Shown here piece after piece: positions 20,367-29,973 of a stretch of 64,000 nucleotides of DNA. Numbering within the stretch: the first letter of the stretch is position 1; every line of letters starts with the position of its first letter. Origin of the DNA: Pseudomonas viridiflava (GTDB lineage Bacteria > Pseudomonadota > Gammaproteobacteria > Pseudomonadales > Pseudomonadaceae). The DNA lies in the NCBI RefSeq assembly GCF_900591205.1, contig NZ_UUPU01000020.1, positions 1 to 64,000 of the forward strand, given 5' to 3'. The translations under genes and the position numbers were made by a program. The notes beneath the pieces are model-generated. The model was given only the letters and a program-made list of their open reading frames with translations. It was not told the origin of the DNA and did not search any database.

Positions 20367-21677
20367 TCAGTCGGCTTGTGCTGCTTCCGCCGGTTTGACT
20401 GCTTCTTCGTAAGAGACCGCTTTATCGGTCACCTTAGCCTTCTGCAGAACAGTATCCACAACTTGTTCTTCCAGCACAACCGAACGTACTTCGTTCAGCT
20501 GCTGGTCGTTCTTGTAGTACCAAGCCACGACCTGCTCAGGCTCCTGGTAGGCCGAAGCCATTTCCTGGATCATTTCGCGAACGCGGTCTTCGTCAGGCTT
20601 GAGGTCAAACTGCTTGACCACTTCAGCCACGATCAGGCCCAGCACAACGCGGCGCTTGGCTTGCTCTTCGAACAGCTCGGCCGGCAGATGGTCAGGCTTG
20701 ATGTTGCCACCAAACTGCTGAACAGCTTGTACGCGCAAGCGATCCACTTCGTTGGACAGCAGAGCCTTAGGCACCTCGATCGGGTTGGCGGCCAGCAGAC
20801 CGTCCATGACCTGGTTCTTGACCTTGGACTTGATGGCCTGACGCAGCTCACGCTCCATGTTCTTGCGAACTTCGGTACGGAAGCCTTCGATACCGGTTTC
20901 CTTGATACCGAATTGAGCGAAGAATTCTTCGTTCAGCTCTGGCAGCTTAGGCTCGGAAACGCTGTTGACGGTAACGGTGAACTCGGCGGCTTTGCCGGCC
21001 AGGTCCAGGTTCTGGTAGTCAGCCGGGAAAGTCAGGCTCAGAACGCGCTCTTCGCCGGCTTTGGCGCCAACCAGGCCGTCTTCAAAACCGGGGATCATGC
21101 GGTTCGAACCCAGCACCAGCTGAGTACCCTTGGCCGAGCCGCCAGCGAATACTTCGCCGTCAACCTTGCCCACGAAGTCGATGTTCAGCTGGTCTTCGTT
21201 CTGGGCGGCACGGTCGGCCACTTCGAAACGAGTGTTCTGCTTGCGCAGGATTTCCAGCATGTTGTCCAGGTCGGCATCAGCCACTTCGGCGCTCAGGCGC
21301 TCGATTTCGATACCTTCGAAACCGGCAACTTCGAACTCTGGGAACACTTCGAATACGGCAACGTATTCCAGGTCCTTGCCAGCTTCCAGGGACTTAGGCT
21401 CGATCGAAGGCGAGCCAGCCGGGTTCAGCTTTTGCTCAACAACCGCTTCATAGAAAGAAGCCTGGATCACGTCACCAACAGCTTCCTGACGCGCATCAGC
21501 ACCAAAACGGCGCTTGATTTCGCTCATCGGCACTTTGCCTGGACGGAAACCAGCGATTTTGGCTTTTTGGGCGGTCTGCTGCAGACGCTTGTTGACCGCA
21601 GTCTCGATACGCTCTGCCGGCACGGTGATGCTCAGACGGCGCTCGAGAGCAGTAGTATTTTCAACAGAAACTTGCAT
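20367..21677 (-). CDS. tig: Trigger factor
   Basis: 436-residue ribosome-bound chaperone. The N-terminal ribosome-binding domain carries the signature [18 protein letters not shown]. The FKBP-type PPIase domain lies at about 160-245 ([20 protein letters not shown]). The C-terminal arms follow. Length is normal (about 432-436). The start [14 protein letters not shown] at 21677 is the conserved one; the open frame reaches 21740 without homology. First gene of the tig-clpP-clpX group. Confidence 0.97.
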   Translation of the reverse strand: MQVSVENTTALERRLSITVPAERIETAVNKRLQQTAQKAKIAGFRPGKVPMSEIKRRFGADARQEAVGDVIQASFYEAVVEQKLNPAGSPSIEPKSLEAGKDLEYVAVFEVFPEFEVAGFEGIEIERLSAEVADADLDNMLEILRKQNTRFEVADRAAQNEDQLNIDFVGKVDGEVFAGGSAKGTQLVLGSNRMIPGFEDGLVGAKAGEERVLSLTFPADYQNLDLAGKAAEFTVTVNSVSEPKLPELNEEFFAQFGIKETGIEGFRTEVRKNMERELRQAIKSKVKNQVMDGLLAANPIEVPKALLSNEVDRLRVQAVQQFGGNIKPDHLPAELFEEQAKRRVVLGLIVAEVVKQFDLKPDEDRVREMIQEMASAYQEPEQVVAWYYKNDQQLNEVRSVVLEEQVVDTVLQKAKVTDKAVSYEEAVKPAEAAQAD

Positions 21678-22201
21678 GGATATTCCTCGTTGCACAGACG
21701 TTAGCCGGCCGTTTCCGACCCCAGAATCAAGGGCATGCATTCTAGTGGGTCAAACTCAAGAAGTCACCCTACTGAAAACGGGTGGAAAAACAGCAGGCCA
21801 TTTATAGGTTCAAGTGCACGCATGCACCTTATCCCGTTAGCAAATACAGCTCATCACGCCAGGGCTCTGCATCAACCCTTCTATATATAGAAGAACGTAG
21901 ACGCACACCCTTGGCGACCGACCTTGCACGCAAGACCGGAGGGCACGGCAGCAGCATCGAGAAACACAAATACGACGAAACGCCCCACCCTGGAAACTCA
22001 AAACACTTAAACGAAAACGGCGCAGCCCTTGTTCAGGTACTGCGCCGTTATCGCTATTAAATAGCTGCACTGGCCCCGATATAGCCTCGGATCAGTTCTA
22101 CACGCTCAAAACCGGCAACGATTCTAACGCCAAGGCATTGAGAATGCTTGTTTTTTCTTGGCGTCAAGAACCGTCGGCTAGAACCCAGGAAATTTCCGAC
22201 A
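21678..22201. other. Long non-coding gap between tig and the tRNA cluster
   Basis: About 520 bases without a credible gene. A perfect 16-base palindrome (CTTCTATATATAGAAG) lies at 21888-21903, and a terminator-like hairpin at 22016-22049. On the reverse strand TATAAAT near 21800 could be a -10 box for tig. Short frames here have no pseudomonad codon bias and no ribosome site. Confidence 0.4.
22016..22049 (-). terminator. Terminator-like hairpin in the tig/tRNA gap
   Basis: AACGGCGCAG and CTGCGCCGTT pair perfectly around a 14-base loop and are followed on the reverse strand by TTCGTTT. It would end a transcript coming from the 22050-22200 region, where no gene is evident. Confidence 0.55.
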
Positions 22202-22238
22202 AAAAAAAGCGCCAGATCACTGATCTGGCGCTTTTTTT
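22202..22238 (-). terminator. Rho-independent terminator of the tRNA cluster
   Basis: AGCGCCAGATCA and TGATCTGGCGCT pair perfectly around a single base and are flanked by long A and T runs. It lies five bases after the first tRNA-His. Confidence 0.95.
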
Positions 22239-22243
22239 GAATA

Positions 22244-22320
22244 TGGGGTGGACGAAGGGGATCGAACCCTCGACAACGGGAGTCACAATCCCGTGCTCTA
22301 CCAACTGAGCTACGCCCACC
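22244..22320 (-). tRNA. tRNA-His (GTG), copy 1
   Basis: The reverse strand folds as a cloverleaf: 5' GGTGGGC with the extra G of tRNA-His, D-arm AGCTCAGTTGGTAGAGC, anticodon loop TTGTGAC (GTG), T-arm GGGTTCGATCCCC, encoded CCA. Identical in sequence to copy 2. Confidence 0.97.
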
Positions 22321-22396
22321 ATATTGCATTAACAAAGAACTCAACCATCTTCTTTGTTGAACATTGCTTGGCCTGACGGCTGGGCAACGCTTTAAT

Positions 22397-22481
22397 TGGT
22401 GCGGATGAAGAGACTCGAACTCTTACGCCTCGCGGCGCTGGAACCTAAATCCAGTGTGTCTACCAATTCCACCACATCCGC
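22397..22481 (-). tRNA. tRNA-Leu (TAG)
   Basis: 85-base reverse-strand class II tRNA: acceptor GCGGATG, D-arm with TTGGTAGACAC, anticodon loop TTTAGGT (TAG), long variable arm, T-arm GAGTTCGAGTCTC, encoded CCA. Confidence 0.97.
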
Positions 22482-22500
22482 GCTTGAAGCTCTTAAAGCA

Positions 22501-22529
22501 AAGGCGCCAGATGATTAATCTGGCGCCTT
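22501..22529 (-). terminator. Hairpin between tRNA-His copy 2 and tRNA-Leu
   Basis: AAGGCGCCAGAT and ATCTGGCGCCTT pair perfectly around five bases. The T-tract on the reverse strand is short (TTTGCTTT), so it could be a weak terminator or a processing signal. Its stem shares GCGCCAGAT with the terminator after tRNA-His copy 1. Confidence 0.65.
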
Positions 22530-22537
22530 TCAAAATA

Positions 22538-22614
22538 TGGGGTGGACGAAGGGGATCGAACCCTCGACAACGGGAGTCACAATCCCGTGCTCTACCAACT
22601 GAGCTACGCCCACC
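22538..22614 (-). tRNA. tRNA-His (GTG), copy 2
   Basis: Same 77-base sequence as copy 1, with anticodon GTG, the extra 5' G and encoded CCA. The flanks are similar too (CATATT... side and a downstream hairpin), suggesting a local duplication. Confidence 0.97.
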
Positions 22615-22645
22615 ATATAGCGCTACTTGTGCCAAAGCTGCCTAA

Positions 22646-22722
22646 TGGCGCACCCGGCAGGACTCGAACCTGCGACCATCCGCTTAGAAGGCGGATGCTC
22701 TATCCAGCTGAGCTACGGGCGC
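22646..22722 (-). tRNA. tRNA-Arg (TCT)
   Basis: Reverse-strand cloverleaf: acceptor GCGCCCG, D-arm AGCTCAGCTGGATAGAGC, anticodon loop CTTCTAA (TCT), T-arm CAGGTTCGAGTCCTG, encoded CCA. It is the promoter-proximal tRNA of the cluster. Confidence 0.97.
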
Positions 22723-23001
22723 CTTATTAATCTGTACTCTTGGAGGATTACAAACTAAGTGCTTCCAGCCTTGCAGAACAACCATCTATTCTGCTTGACC
22801 TTCTTAACCAGTGCTAGGCTGTGCCCGACAAGTGCGACGAATAGTATAGATGCCCCGGAAACCCGTCAAATCTTTTTTGAAAAAAATTCATTTTATTTAA
22901 GGGGTTAGGCCAATTTGCAGACCAAGCGCCTTTGCCCTCACGCCTTGGCGTGCGAGAATGCGCGCACTTTTCTTCCCCCTCTCGATGGTTAATCACGCGT
23001 A
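22723..23001. other. Divergent promoter region, tRNA cluster / folD
   Basis: 280 bases between divergent units. An AT-rich core (22865-22900) is likely promoter DNA. No gene or clear dyad seen. Confidence 0.4.
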
Positions 23002-23856
23002 ATGACTGCACAACTTATCGACGGCAAATCAATCGCCGCCAGCCTGCGCCAGCAGATCGCCAAACGAGTCACCGAGCGCAGCCAGCAAGGCTTGCGCACC
23101 CCGGGCCTCGCGGTGATCCTGGTCGGCAGCGATCCTGCCTCTCAGGTTTATGTCTCGCACAAGCGTAAAGACTGTGAAGAGGTCGGCTTTATTTCCAAAG
23201 CCTACGACTTGCCTTCCGACACCACCCAGCAGGCCCTCACCGACCTGATCGACGGCCTCAACGACGATCCGGCCATCGACGGTATTCTGCTGCAACTGCC
23301 GCTGCCCGAGCACCTGGATGCATCCAAACTGCTGGAACGCATCCGCCCGGACAAAGACGTCGACGGTTTCCACCCCTATAACGTAGGCCGCCTGGCGCAG
23401 CGCATTCCATTGCTGCGCCCCTGCACCCCGAAAGGCATCATGACCCTGCTGGAAAGCACCGGGGTCGACCTGTATGGCCTTGATGCGGTCATCGTCGGCG
23501 CCTCCAACATCGTCGGTCGCCCGATGGCCATGGAGCTGCTGCTGGCCGGCTGCACCGTGACCGTCACCCACCGGTTCACCAAGGATCTCGCCGGCCACGT
23601 CGGCCGCGCCGATCTGGTAGTCGTCGCCGCCGGCAAGCCGGGCCTGGTCAAAGGTGAGTGGATCAAGGAAGGCGCGATCGTTATCGACGTAGGCATCAAT
23701 CGCCAGGAAGACGGCAAACTGGTCGGCGACGTGGTGTACGAAACCGCCCTGCCCCGTGCCGGCTGGATTACACCCGTACCCGGCGGCGTCGGCCCGATGA
23801 CCCGCGCCTGCCTATTGGAAAACACGCTGTACGCGGCAGAAACCCTGCACGGTTAA
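23002..23856 (+). CDS. folD: Bifunctional methylene-THF dehydrogenase/cyclohydrolase FolD
   Basis: 284-residue cytosolic enzyme interconverting 5,10-methylene-, methenyl- and 10-formyl-tetrahydrofolate with NADP. The active-site lysine region is [14 protein letters not shown], followed by [23 protein letters not shown] and the Rossmann segment [18 protein letters not shown], ending [15 protein letters not shown]. Length is standard. ATG start; a rho-independent terminator follows, so it is transcribed alone. Confidence 0.97.
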   Translation: MTAQLIDGKSIAASLRQQIAKRVTERSQQGLRTPGLAVILVGSDPASQVYVSHKRKDCEEVGFISKAYDLPSDTTQQALTDLIDGLNDDPAIDGILLQLPLPEHLDASKLLERIRPDKDVDGFHPYNVGRLAQRIPLLRPCTPKGIMTLLESTGVDLYGLDAVIVGASNIVGRPMAMELLLAGCTVTVTHRFTKDLAGHVGRADLVVVAAGKPGLVKGEWIKEGAIVIDVGINRQEDGKLVGDVVYETALPRAGWITPVPGGVGPMTRACLLENTLYAAETLHG

Positions 23857-23871
23857 TAACCAGGCGTACTG

Positions 23872-23901
23872 AAAAAGCCCTGCCTTATCGCAGGGCTTTT
23901 T
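23872..23901 (+). terminator. Rho-independent terminator of folD
   Basis: AAAAAGCCCTG and CAGGGCTTTTT pair around an eight-base loop, ending in a T-run. Confidence 0.95.
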
Positions 23902-24063
23902 ATTGCCCGCGATAAAACCTGTTTTTTCTTAGTTTTTAAGCACTTTCGTCTGGTTCTAGAAGAACATTCGACAGTTCTTCATCCATACTCCTAAAATGTA
24001 ACGGCATTTATCAAAAACCCGTTCCCAAACGGTAATTCCTTACTTTTTAGCGAGTTCATCCGC

Positions 24064-24987
24064 GTGAAAATTCGTCTTTCCATTGTCAGCCTATTTTTTG
24101 CATTCACAGGCACCTTTGCACACGCCGCCGAAACCACACTGGCCCCGCGTGACACCTCCAAACTGCAAATCGCTTCCGGCAGCGCCATGTTGGTGGACCT
24201 GCAGACCAACAAGGTCATCTACTCCAGCAACCCCGACGTGGTGGTGCCCATCGCTTCGGTGAGCAAATTGATGACCGGCCTGATCGTGCTGGAAGCCAAG
24301 CAGGATATGGACGAATACATCGACATCAACATCACGGACACACCGGAGATGAAGGATGTGTTCTCCCGCGTGAAGATCGGCAGCCAGATGCCGCGCAAGG
24401 AAATGCTGCTGATCGCCCTGATGTCCTCGGAGAACCGCGCCGCCGCGAGCCTGGCGCACCACTATCCGGGTGGCTACGCGGCGTTTATCGCGGCGATGAA
24501 CGCCAAGGCCAAAGCTCTGGGCATGACCAGCACGCATTATGTAGAGCCCACCGGCCTGTCGATCCATAACGTGTCCACCGCCCGCGACCTCAGCAAGCTG
24601 CTGGCCTATGCGCGCAAATTTCCGATGCTCAGCCAGTTGAGCACCACCAAGGAAAAAACCGTCTCGTTCCGCAAGCCCAACTACACCCTGGGCTTTTCCA
24701 ACACCGACCACCTGATCAACCGCGCCAACTGGGATATCAAGCTGACCAAAACCGGTTTCACCAACCAGGCTGGCCACTGCCTGGTGCTGGTCACCAGCAT
24801 GGGTAACCGGCCGGTGTCGCTGGTGATCCTGGATGCGTTCGGTAAATTCACCCACTTTGCCGATGCCAGCCGCATTCGCAACTGGGTCGAGACCGGCAAA
24901 AGCGGCTCGGTGCCCGACGTAGCGCTGCGCTACAAGGCCGACAAAAACCTGAAGAATCGGCCGAACGCTGCAGAAGTTCGCCGCTGA
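24064..24987 (+). CDS. pbpG: D-alanyl-D-alanine endopeptidase (PBP7/8)
   Basis: 307 residues. The signal peptide ends AHAAE, so the protein is periplasmic. The penicillin-binding motifs are in order: SVSK (SxxK) near residue 70, SEN (SxN) near 122, and KTG near 235. The small domain arrangement and length match PbpG, which cleaves DD-crosslinks in peptidoglycan. GTG start at 24064 directly before [11 protein letters not shown]. Monocistronic, with a REPIN following the stop. Confidence 0.9.
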   Translation: MKIRLSIVSLFFAFTGTFAHAAETTLAPRDTSKLQIASGSAMLVDLQTNKVIYSSNPDVVVPIASVSKLMTGLIVLEAKQDMDEYIDINITDTPEMKDVFSRVKIGSQMPRKEMLLIALMSSENRAAASLAHHYPGGYAAFIAAMNAKAKALGMTSTHYVEPTGLSIHNVSTARDLSKLLAYARKFPMLSQLSTTKEKTVSFRKPNYTLGFSNTDHLINRANWDIKLTKTGFTNQAGHCLVLVTSMGNRPVSLVILDAFGKFTHFADASRIRNWVETGKSGSVPDVALRYKADKNLKNRPNAAEVRR

Positions 24988-25003
24988 ATAACACACAGAT
25001 CCA

Positions 25004-25092
25004 ATGTGGGAGGGGCTTGCTCCCGAATGCGGTGTATCAGTTAACAATCCGCTGACTGATACCCTGCCTTCGCGGGCAAGCCCGCTCCCACA
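25004..25092. repeat. REPIN (inverted pair of REP sequences)
   Basis: ATGTGGGAGGGGCTTGCTCCC at one end and GGGCAAGCCCGCTCCCACA at the other form an inverted pair around a spacer. The repeat touches the stop codon of the next gene. Confidence 0.85.
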
Positions 25093-25093
25093 G

Positions 25094-25756
25094 TTACTTG
25101 CTTTCCGCCAGCACCTTGAGTGCCTGCGCCGCCGCCCGCTCCTGCCCGGCCTGAGCCGTCGCATTGGCCGAATCCCGCCAGCGTTGCGCATCTACATTGG
25201 TCGGCAACTGGCTCGGGCGCTGGGTGAGGATTGCCCAACTCCCGGCGCTTTTCCACTTCGACTCAAAGTCGCTGAAGCTCATCAACAGCCGCCGGTCCAT
25301 GCCGGAGCGCAATAGAATCGTGCCTTTCTGCTGATTGAACCCCACCACGACCACATAACGCGCCTGCGACCACAGCCCACCGCCGAGCCGCGCCATCACC
25401 GGGTAACCCGCCGCCACCTGTGCCAGCACCGCCGTCAGCCTGACGTCCAGTGGGTACACCATCAGCCCGTATTCCCGCGCCAGCACCTGCATGTTGCGCT
25501 CAAGGTCGGCCTCACCGCCCGGCAAGTGCAGCGGCTTATCCAACAGGCCCGGTGTCATGACAATGCCTTGTTGCGACAGCATGCTGGCCAAAGCCGAAGG
25601 GCCGCTTTGATATGCCTCACTGCGAAAGGTCGGCACGCCGTTGAGCTCGACGCGCTCAGGCAGGCCCGCCAGTTTCGACGGGGACCCGGAGCAGGCCGCA
25701 AGCCCTAAAGCACAGGCCAGTAACAAGGAGGTTTTAATGTTCGACCGTAACCGCAA
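25094..25756 (-). CDS. C39-peptidase-like lipoprotein without catalytic residues
   Basis: 220 residues. The lipobox LGLAAC gives a lipidated N-terminal Cys near residue 22. The body (about 35-175) follows the C39-like cysteine-peptidase pattern seen in pseudomonad lipoproteins: the segment that normally reads QCGPAAL is YQSGPSALASML (Cys to Ser), and the HYAVVVGYD-like strand is RYVVVVGFNQQKG (His to Arg). Both catalytic positions are lost while the scaffold is kept, so I expect binding rather than cleavage. The C-terminal 35 residues are Ala/Gln-rich and probably helical. No operon partner. Confidence 0.65.
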   Translation of the reverse strand: MRLRSNIKTSLLLACALGLAACSGSPSKLAGLPERVELNGVPTFRSEAYQSGPSALASMLSQQGIVMTPGLLDKPLHLPGGEADLERNMQVLAREYGLMVYPLDVRLTAVLAQVAAGYPVMARLGGGLWSQARYVVVVGFNQQKGTILLRSGMDRRLLMSFSDFESKWKSAGSWAILTQRPSQLPTNVDAQRWRDSANATAQAGQERAAAQALKVLAESK

Positions 25757-25967
25757 TTTTTTACTCTCTTGATCAACTGCCGGTAAGGGCCCTGATCATA
25801 GGACGCTCCGGCACGCGGGTATAGCCCGCAGTGCCAGTTAAGCGCGGTGGTTAGAGCAAACAAGTTGGACAGACACGACCATTGGTCAATAGCAGGCAAC
25901 CGTCTGGTAGCTAGACTGTCCATTGAGAAGACTGTGTGTGCCCCCTGCGGGGCGAAAGGAGGCCCGA

Positions 25968-26129
25968 ATGAGCCTTGCAACAACGATTTTCCTGTTGATC
26001 TGCGGTTGGCTGGCGGTAGCCGGCGCCATGTTGTGGGGGGTGCTGCGCATCACCCGTCGGCACCATCACCCCCACGTCAAACCCGCGGCCACCGCCAAGC
26101 GCCATAAGGCGGCGGTAGGCCACGCCTAG
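25968..26129 (+). CDS. Small single-pass membrane protein with His cluster, 53 aa
   Basis: A 53-codon gene with a consensus AGGAGG six to seven bases before the ATG. It has one transmembrane helix (TIFLLICGWLAVAGAMLWGV) followed by a cytosolic basic tail, RITRRHHHPHVKPAATAKRH, with six histidines in the whole tail. The tail could bind metal, nucleic acid or lipid headgroups. Function unknown. Its last four bases overlap the convergent lipoprotein gene. Confidence 0.75.
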   Translation: MSLATTIFLLICGWLAVAGAMLWGVLRITRRHHHPHVKPAATAKRHKAAVGHA

Positions 26130-26536
26130 CCAGGCATGCAATTGAAGTCTTGAGTCGCCGCAACCTCCTTGCCGTGGCCGTCCTTGAGGACGGCGCGCAC
26201 GGTGGTGCCCAGGCTCGACTCCGTCAAGGTGTAGTGCTCACCCGCCTGGAAGTGGTTGTACTCGACTCGCCCCTGGCAGTCCTGCTGGTTGTCATCGCCC
26301 GGCTCTTCCTCGAATAAGGTCACGTCGAGGCGATGGTCGCCCGGGGGCACTTCAAAAAAACGCCCGTCATCCACTCGCTTGCCATCCACGCGCTCGGCCA
26401 TCAGGTCATTCGGCGCTTCCTCCTTCAAACCAATCCACGCTTCGCTGGGGTCCGCCTTGGGGATCGGGCCGGCGCAGGCCGACAACAGCAAAACTGCACC
26501 GAAGACGGGAATCAACAACAGAGGTTTAAGTGACAT
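26126..26536 (-). CDS. Small lipoprotein of unknown function
   Basis: 136 residues. The signal peptide ends in LLLSAC, so a lipidated Cys is expected near residue 21. The mature domain is acidic and beta-rich looking: WIGLKEEAPNDLMAERVDGK, then VPPGDHRLDVTLFEEEPGDD and YNHFQAGEHYTL. It resembles PA0061-type hypothetical lipoproteins of pseudomonads, but no function is established. Two cysteines in the mature part (QQDCQG, FNCMPG) could form a disulfide. Ends in a four-base overlap with the 53-residue membrane protein gene. Confidence 0.75.
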   Translation of the reverse strand: MSLKPLLLIPVFGAVLLLSACAGPIPKADPSEAWIGLKEEAPNDLMAERVDGKRVDDGRFFEVPPGDHRLDVTLFEEEPGDDNQQDCQGRVEYNHFQAGEHYTLTESSLGTTVRAVLKDGHGKEVAATQDFNCMPG

Positions 26537-26751
26537 GGCAGGGCTCCAAAATTAACAATGTGCGGATCTGAAATGTGTCGGGTCCGATGGATGACAAGAT
26601 TGGAGAGCGGCCCGATGTAGAACAAATGAATACATATGAAACGATCTTCAGCCCTTACCTAAATGTTCCTTCACCTGGCTGAAAGGCGCGTGTTAGGTGG
26701 GTCGGGCAAGACTGCCGGGGTTTGCAACTATGCTCCTTCGGAGGTTCACGC

Positions 26752-29700
26752 ATGCTCGGGCTGGTAAAGACCGCACTGCAAAAGCCGTACACGTTTATCG
26801 TGTTGGCTATATTCATCTGCATCATCGGGCCAATGGCGGCCCTGCGAACCCCTACGGATGTTTTCCCTGATATCGGCATCCCCGTCGTCGCCGTGGTGTG
26901 GCAATACAACGGGCTGTCACCGGACGCCATGGCCGGTCGGGTGATCTACACCTACGAACGCTCCTTGAGCACCACCGTCAACGACATCGAACACATCGAG
27001 TCGCAATCACTGCCCGGCATGGGCATCGTGAAAATATTCTTCCAACCCGGCGTGGATATCCGTACCGCCAACGCCCAAGTGACGGCGGTTTCACAAACCG
27101 TGCTCAAGCAGATGCCACCGGGCATCACGCCGCCGCTGATCCTCAACTACAGCGCCTCCACGGTGCCGATTCTGCAGATGGCGTTCTCCAGCCCCAGCCT
27201 CTCGGAAGCGAAAATCCGCGACCTGGTGCAAAACAATATCCGCCTGCCCTTGAGCGCCCTGCCCGGCCTGGCCATGCCCACGCCAATGGGCGGCAAGCAA
27301 CGCCAGATCACCCTCGACCTCGACCCGCAGGCGCTGGCCGCCAAAGGCTTGTCGGCGCAGGACGTGGGCAATGCCCTGGCGCTGCAGAACCAGATCATCC
27401 CAGTGGGCACCGCCAAACTCGGCACCGACGAATACACCATCCTGCTCAACAACAGCCCCAAGGCGATTGACGAGCTTAACGACCTGCCGATAAAGACCGT
27501 CGACGGTGCGATCATCACCATCGGCCAGGTGGCCCACGTGCGTGACGGCTCGCCGCCGCAGACCAACATCGTGCGCGTCGACGGCCACCGCGCCGTGCTG
27601 ATGCCGGCGTTGAAAAACGGCAGCATTTCCACCCTGTCGATCATCGACGGCATCCGCCAGATGCTGCCGCGCATCAATGAAACCCTGCCGCCTTCGCTGA
27701 AAACTTCGCTGCTGGGTGACGCCTCGGTATTCGTCAAACAGTCAGTGGGCAGCGTGGCCCAGGAAGGCATCATCGCAGCCCTGCTGACCAGTGCGATGAT
27801 CCTGCTGTTCCTCGGCAGCTGGCGCTCGACGCTGATCATCGCCGCCTCGATTCCGCTGGCGGTGCTGTCGGCCATCGCGCTGCTGGCCGCCACCGGGCAA
27901 ACCCTCAATGTGATGACCCTGGGTGGGCTGGCTTTGGCGGTGGGGATTCTGGTGGACGACGCCACGGTGACCATCGAAAACATCAACTGGCACCTGGAGC
28001 AAGGCAAGGCGGTGAAGACCGCAATCCTCGACGGCGCCGCGCAAATCGTCGGCCCGGCGTTCGTCTCGCTGCTGTGCATTTGCATCGTGTTTGTGCCGAT
28101 GTTCCTGCTGCAAGGCATCGCCGGTTACCTGTTCCGGCCGATGGCGTTGGCGGTGATTTTTGCCATGGCCAGCTCGTTTATCCTCTCGCGGACGCTGGTG
28201 CCGACCCTGGCGATGTTCCTGCTCAAACCGCACACACCGGAGCAAGGCGCGGGGCACCACCCGGAAGATCAGTTCATCAACCACCACGAAGGTGAGCAGC
28301 ATAAAAAACCGCGCAATCGTGTGCTGCAGGCGGTGCTGAATTTCCAGCAAGGGTTCGAGCGGCACTTCTCGAATATCCGCGATACCTACCATGGCCTGCT
28401 GATGTTGGCGTTGGGCGCGCGCAAGCGCTTTATCGTCGGCTTCCTGGCCTGCGTGATCGCCTCGTTCCTGCTGTTGCCAAGCCTGGGCCAGGACTTTTTC
28501 CCGGCCACCGACGCCGGCGCTCTCGCCCTTCACGTACGCTTGCCGCTGGGCACGCGGATTGAAGAAAGCGCCGCGGCCTTCGACCGGATTGAAGCGCGGA
28601 TTCGCGAAGTGATCCCGGCCGAAGAGCTCGACACCATCGTCGACAACATCGGCATTCCGCTTAGCGGCATCGACATGGCCTACAGCAGCAGCGGCACCAT
28701 CGGCCCGCAGGACGGAGACATTCAGGTCACCCTGAAAAAGGACCACGCGCCGACCGCCGACTACGTGAAAAAACTGCGCGAAACCTTGCCGCAAAGTTTC
28801 CCCGGCAGCCACTTTGCGTTCCTGCCCGCCGACATCAGCAGCCAGATCCTCAACTTTGGTGCCCCTGCCCCACTGGACGTGAAAATATCCGGGCGCAGCG
28901 ACAAGGAAAACCGCGCCTACGCCATCGAGTTGGAGCGTCGCCTGCAACACATACCGGGCATCGCCGACCTGCGCATTCAGCAGTCCACCGGCTACCCGTC
29001 GCTGCAGGTGAATGTCGACCGCATGCGCGCCAATGGCTTGGGCATTACCGAAAAGGATGTGACCAACAGCATGGTCGCCTCGCTCGCCGGCAGCTCGCAG
29101 ACTGCGCCGACCTTCTGGCTTAACCCGGCCAACGGCGTGTCGTATTCCATCGTGGCTGCAACGCCGCAATACCGCCTCGACAGCTTGCCGTCGCTGGAAG
29201 CCTTGCCGGTAACCGGTGCCGATGGGCAGTCGCAGATCCTCGGCGGTGTAGCGAGCATCTCCCGTGTGCAAAGCCCGGCGGTGGTGACCCACTACAACAT
29301 CGAACCCACCCTGGACCTGTACGCTAACGTGCAAGGCCGCGACCTTGGCGGCGTGGCCCGCGATGTGCAAAAAGTGCTGGATGACACGGCGTCCATGCGC
29401 CCCAAAGGCGCGGTGATCAGCCTGCACGGGCAGATTGATGCGTTGCATGAAGCGTTCAGCGGCTTGAGCTTCGGGCTGCTCGGCGCCGTGGTGCTGATCT
29501 ACCTGCTGATCGTGGTCAACTTCCAGTCGTGGGCCGACCCGTTTGTGATCATCACCGCCCTGCCGGCGGCGCTGGCAGGGATTGTGTGGATGCTGTTCCT
29601 CAGCGGCACCTCGCTGTCGGTGCCGGCGTTGACCGGGGCCATTTTGTGCATGGGCGTGGCCACCGCCAACTCGATCCTGGTGGTGAGTTTCTGCCGGGAA

Positions 29701-29973
29701 CGCCTGGCCGAACATGGCGACGCCTTGAAGGCCGCCATGGAAGCTGGCTACACGCGTTTCCGTCCGGTGTGCATGACCGCCCTGGCGATGATCATCGGCA
29801 TGTTGCCGCTGGCGATTTCCGAGGAGCAGAACGCCCCGCTCGGCCGGGCCGTCATCGGCGGCTTGATCTTCGCCACCCTCGCCACTTTGTTATTTGTTCC
29901 CGTGGTTTTCAGCCTGGTCCACGGGCGTCATCCTAATCGCGCTGCAGTTGGAGAAACCCCACATGTCGTCTGA
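26752..29973 (+). CDS. RND efflux transporter, permease subunit
   Basis: 1073-residue inner-membrane proton-driven pump of the RND superfamily (AcrB/MdtB-like scale). TM1 is followed by GPMAALRTPTDVFPDIGIP. The TM4 proton-relay aspartates are in GILVDDATVTIEN. Repeat symmetry is visible, with the second half starting near residue 560 (GFLACVIASFLLLPSLGQDF). A His-rich cytoplasmic loop near residues 501-520 (GHHPEDQFINHHEGEQ) may bind metal. Substrate unknown. The start at 26752 has GGAGG seven bases upstream; the ten extra codons are not typical. First gene of a pump-adaptor-channel operon. Confidence 0.9.
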   Translation: MLGLVKTALQKPYTFIVLAIFICIIGPMAALRTPTDVFPDIGIPVVAVVWQYNGLSPDAMAGRVIYTYERSLSTTVNDIEHIESQSLPGMGIVKIFFQPGVDIRTANAQVTAVSQTVLKQMPPGITPPLILNYSASTVPILQMAFSSPSLSEAKIRDLVQNNIRLPLSALPGLAMPTPMGGKQRQITLDLDPQALAAKGLSAQDVGNALALQNQIIPVGTAKLGTDEYTILLNNSPKAIDELNDLPIKTVDGAIITIGQVAHVRDGSPPQTNIVRVDGHRAVLMPALKNGSISTLSIIDGIRQMLPRINETLPPSLKTSLLGDASVFVKQSVGSVAQEGIIAALLTSAMILLFLGSWRSTLIIAASIPLAVLSAIALLAATGQTLNVMTLGGLALAVGILVDDATVTIENINWHLEQGKAVKTAILDGAAQIVGPAFVSLLCICIVFVPMFLLQGIAGYLFRPMALAVIFAMASSFILSRTLVPTLAMFLLKPHTPEQGAGHHPEDQFINHHEGEQHKKPRNRVLQAVLNFQQGFERHFSNIRDTYHGLLMLALGARKRFIVGFLACVIASFLLLPSLGQDFFPATDAGALALHVRLPLGTRIEESAAAFDRIEARIREVIPAEELDTIVDNIGIPLSGIDMAYSSSGTIGPQDGDIQVTLKKDHAPTADYVKKLRETLPQSFPGSHFAFLPADISSQILNFGAPAPLDVKISGRSDKENRAYAIELERRLQHIPGIADLRIQQSTGYPSLQVNVDRMRANGLGITEKDVTNSMVASLAGSSQTAPTFWLNPANGVSYSIVAATPQYRLDSLPSLEALPVTGADGQSQILGGVASISRVQSPAVVTHYNIEPTLDLYANVQGRDLGGVARDVQKVLDDTASMRPKGAVISLHGQIDALHEAFSGLSFGLLGAVVLIYLLIVVNFQSWADPFVIITALPAALAGIVWMLFLSGTSLSVPALTGAILCMGVATANSILVVSFCRERLAEHGDALKAAMEAGYTRFRPVCMTALAMIIGMLPLAISEEQNAPLGRAVIGGLIFATLATLLFVPVVFSLVHGRHPNRAAVGETPHVV

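Noticed and set aside
27742..29715. 657-codon open frame antisense to the RND pump
   Set aside because: Gln/His/Arg-rich shadow; the pump frame is complete and conserved.
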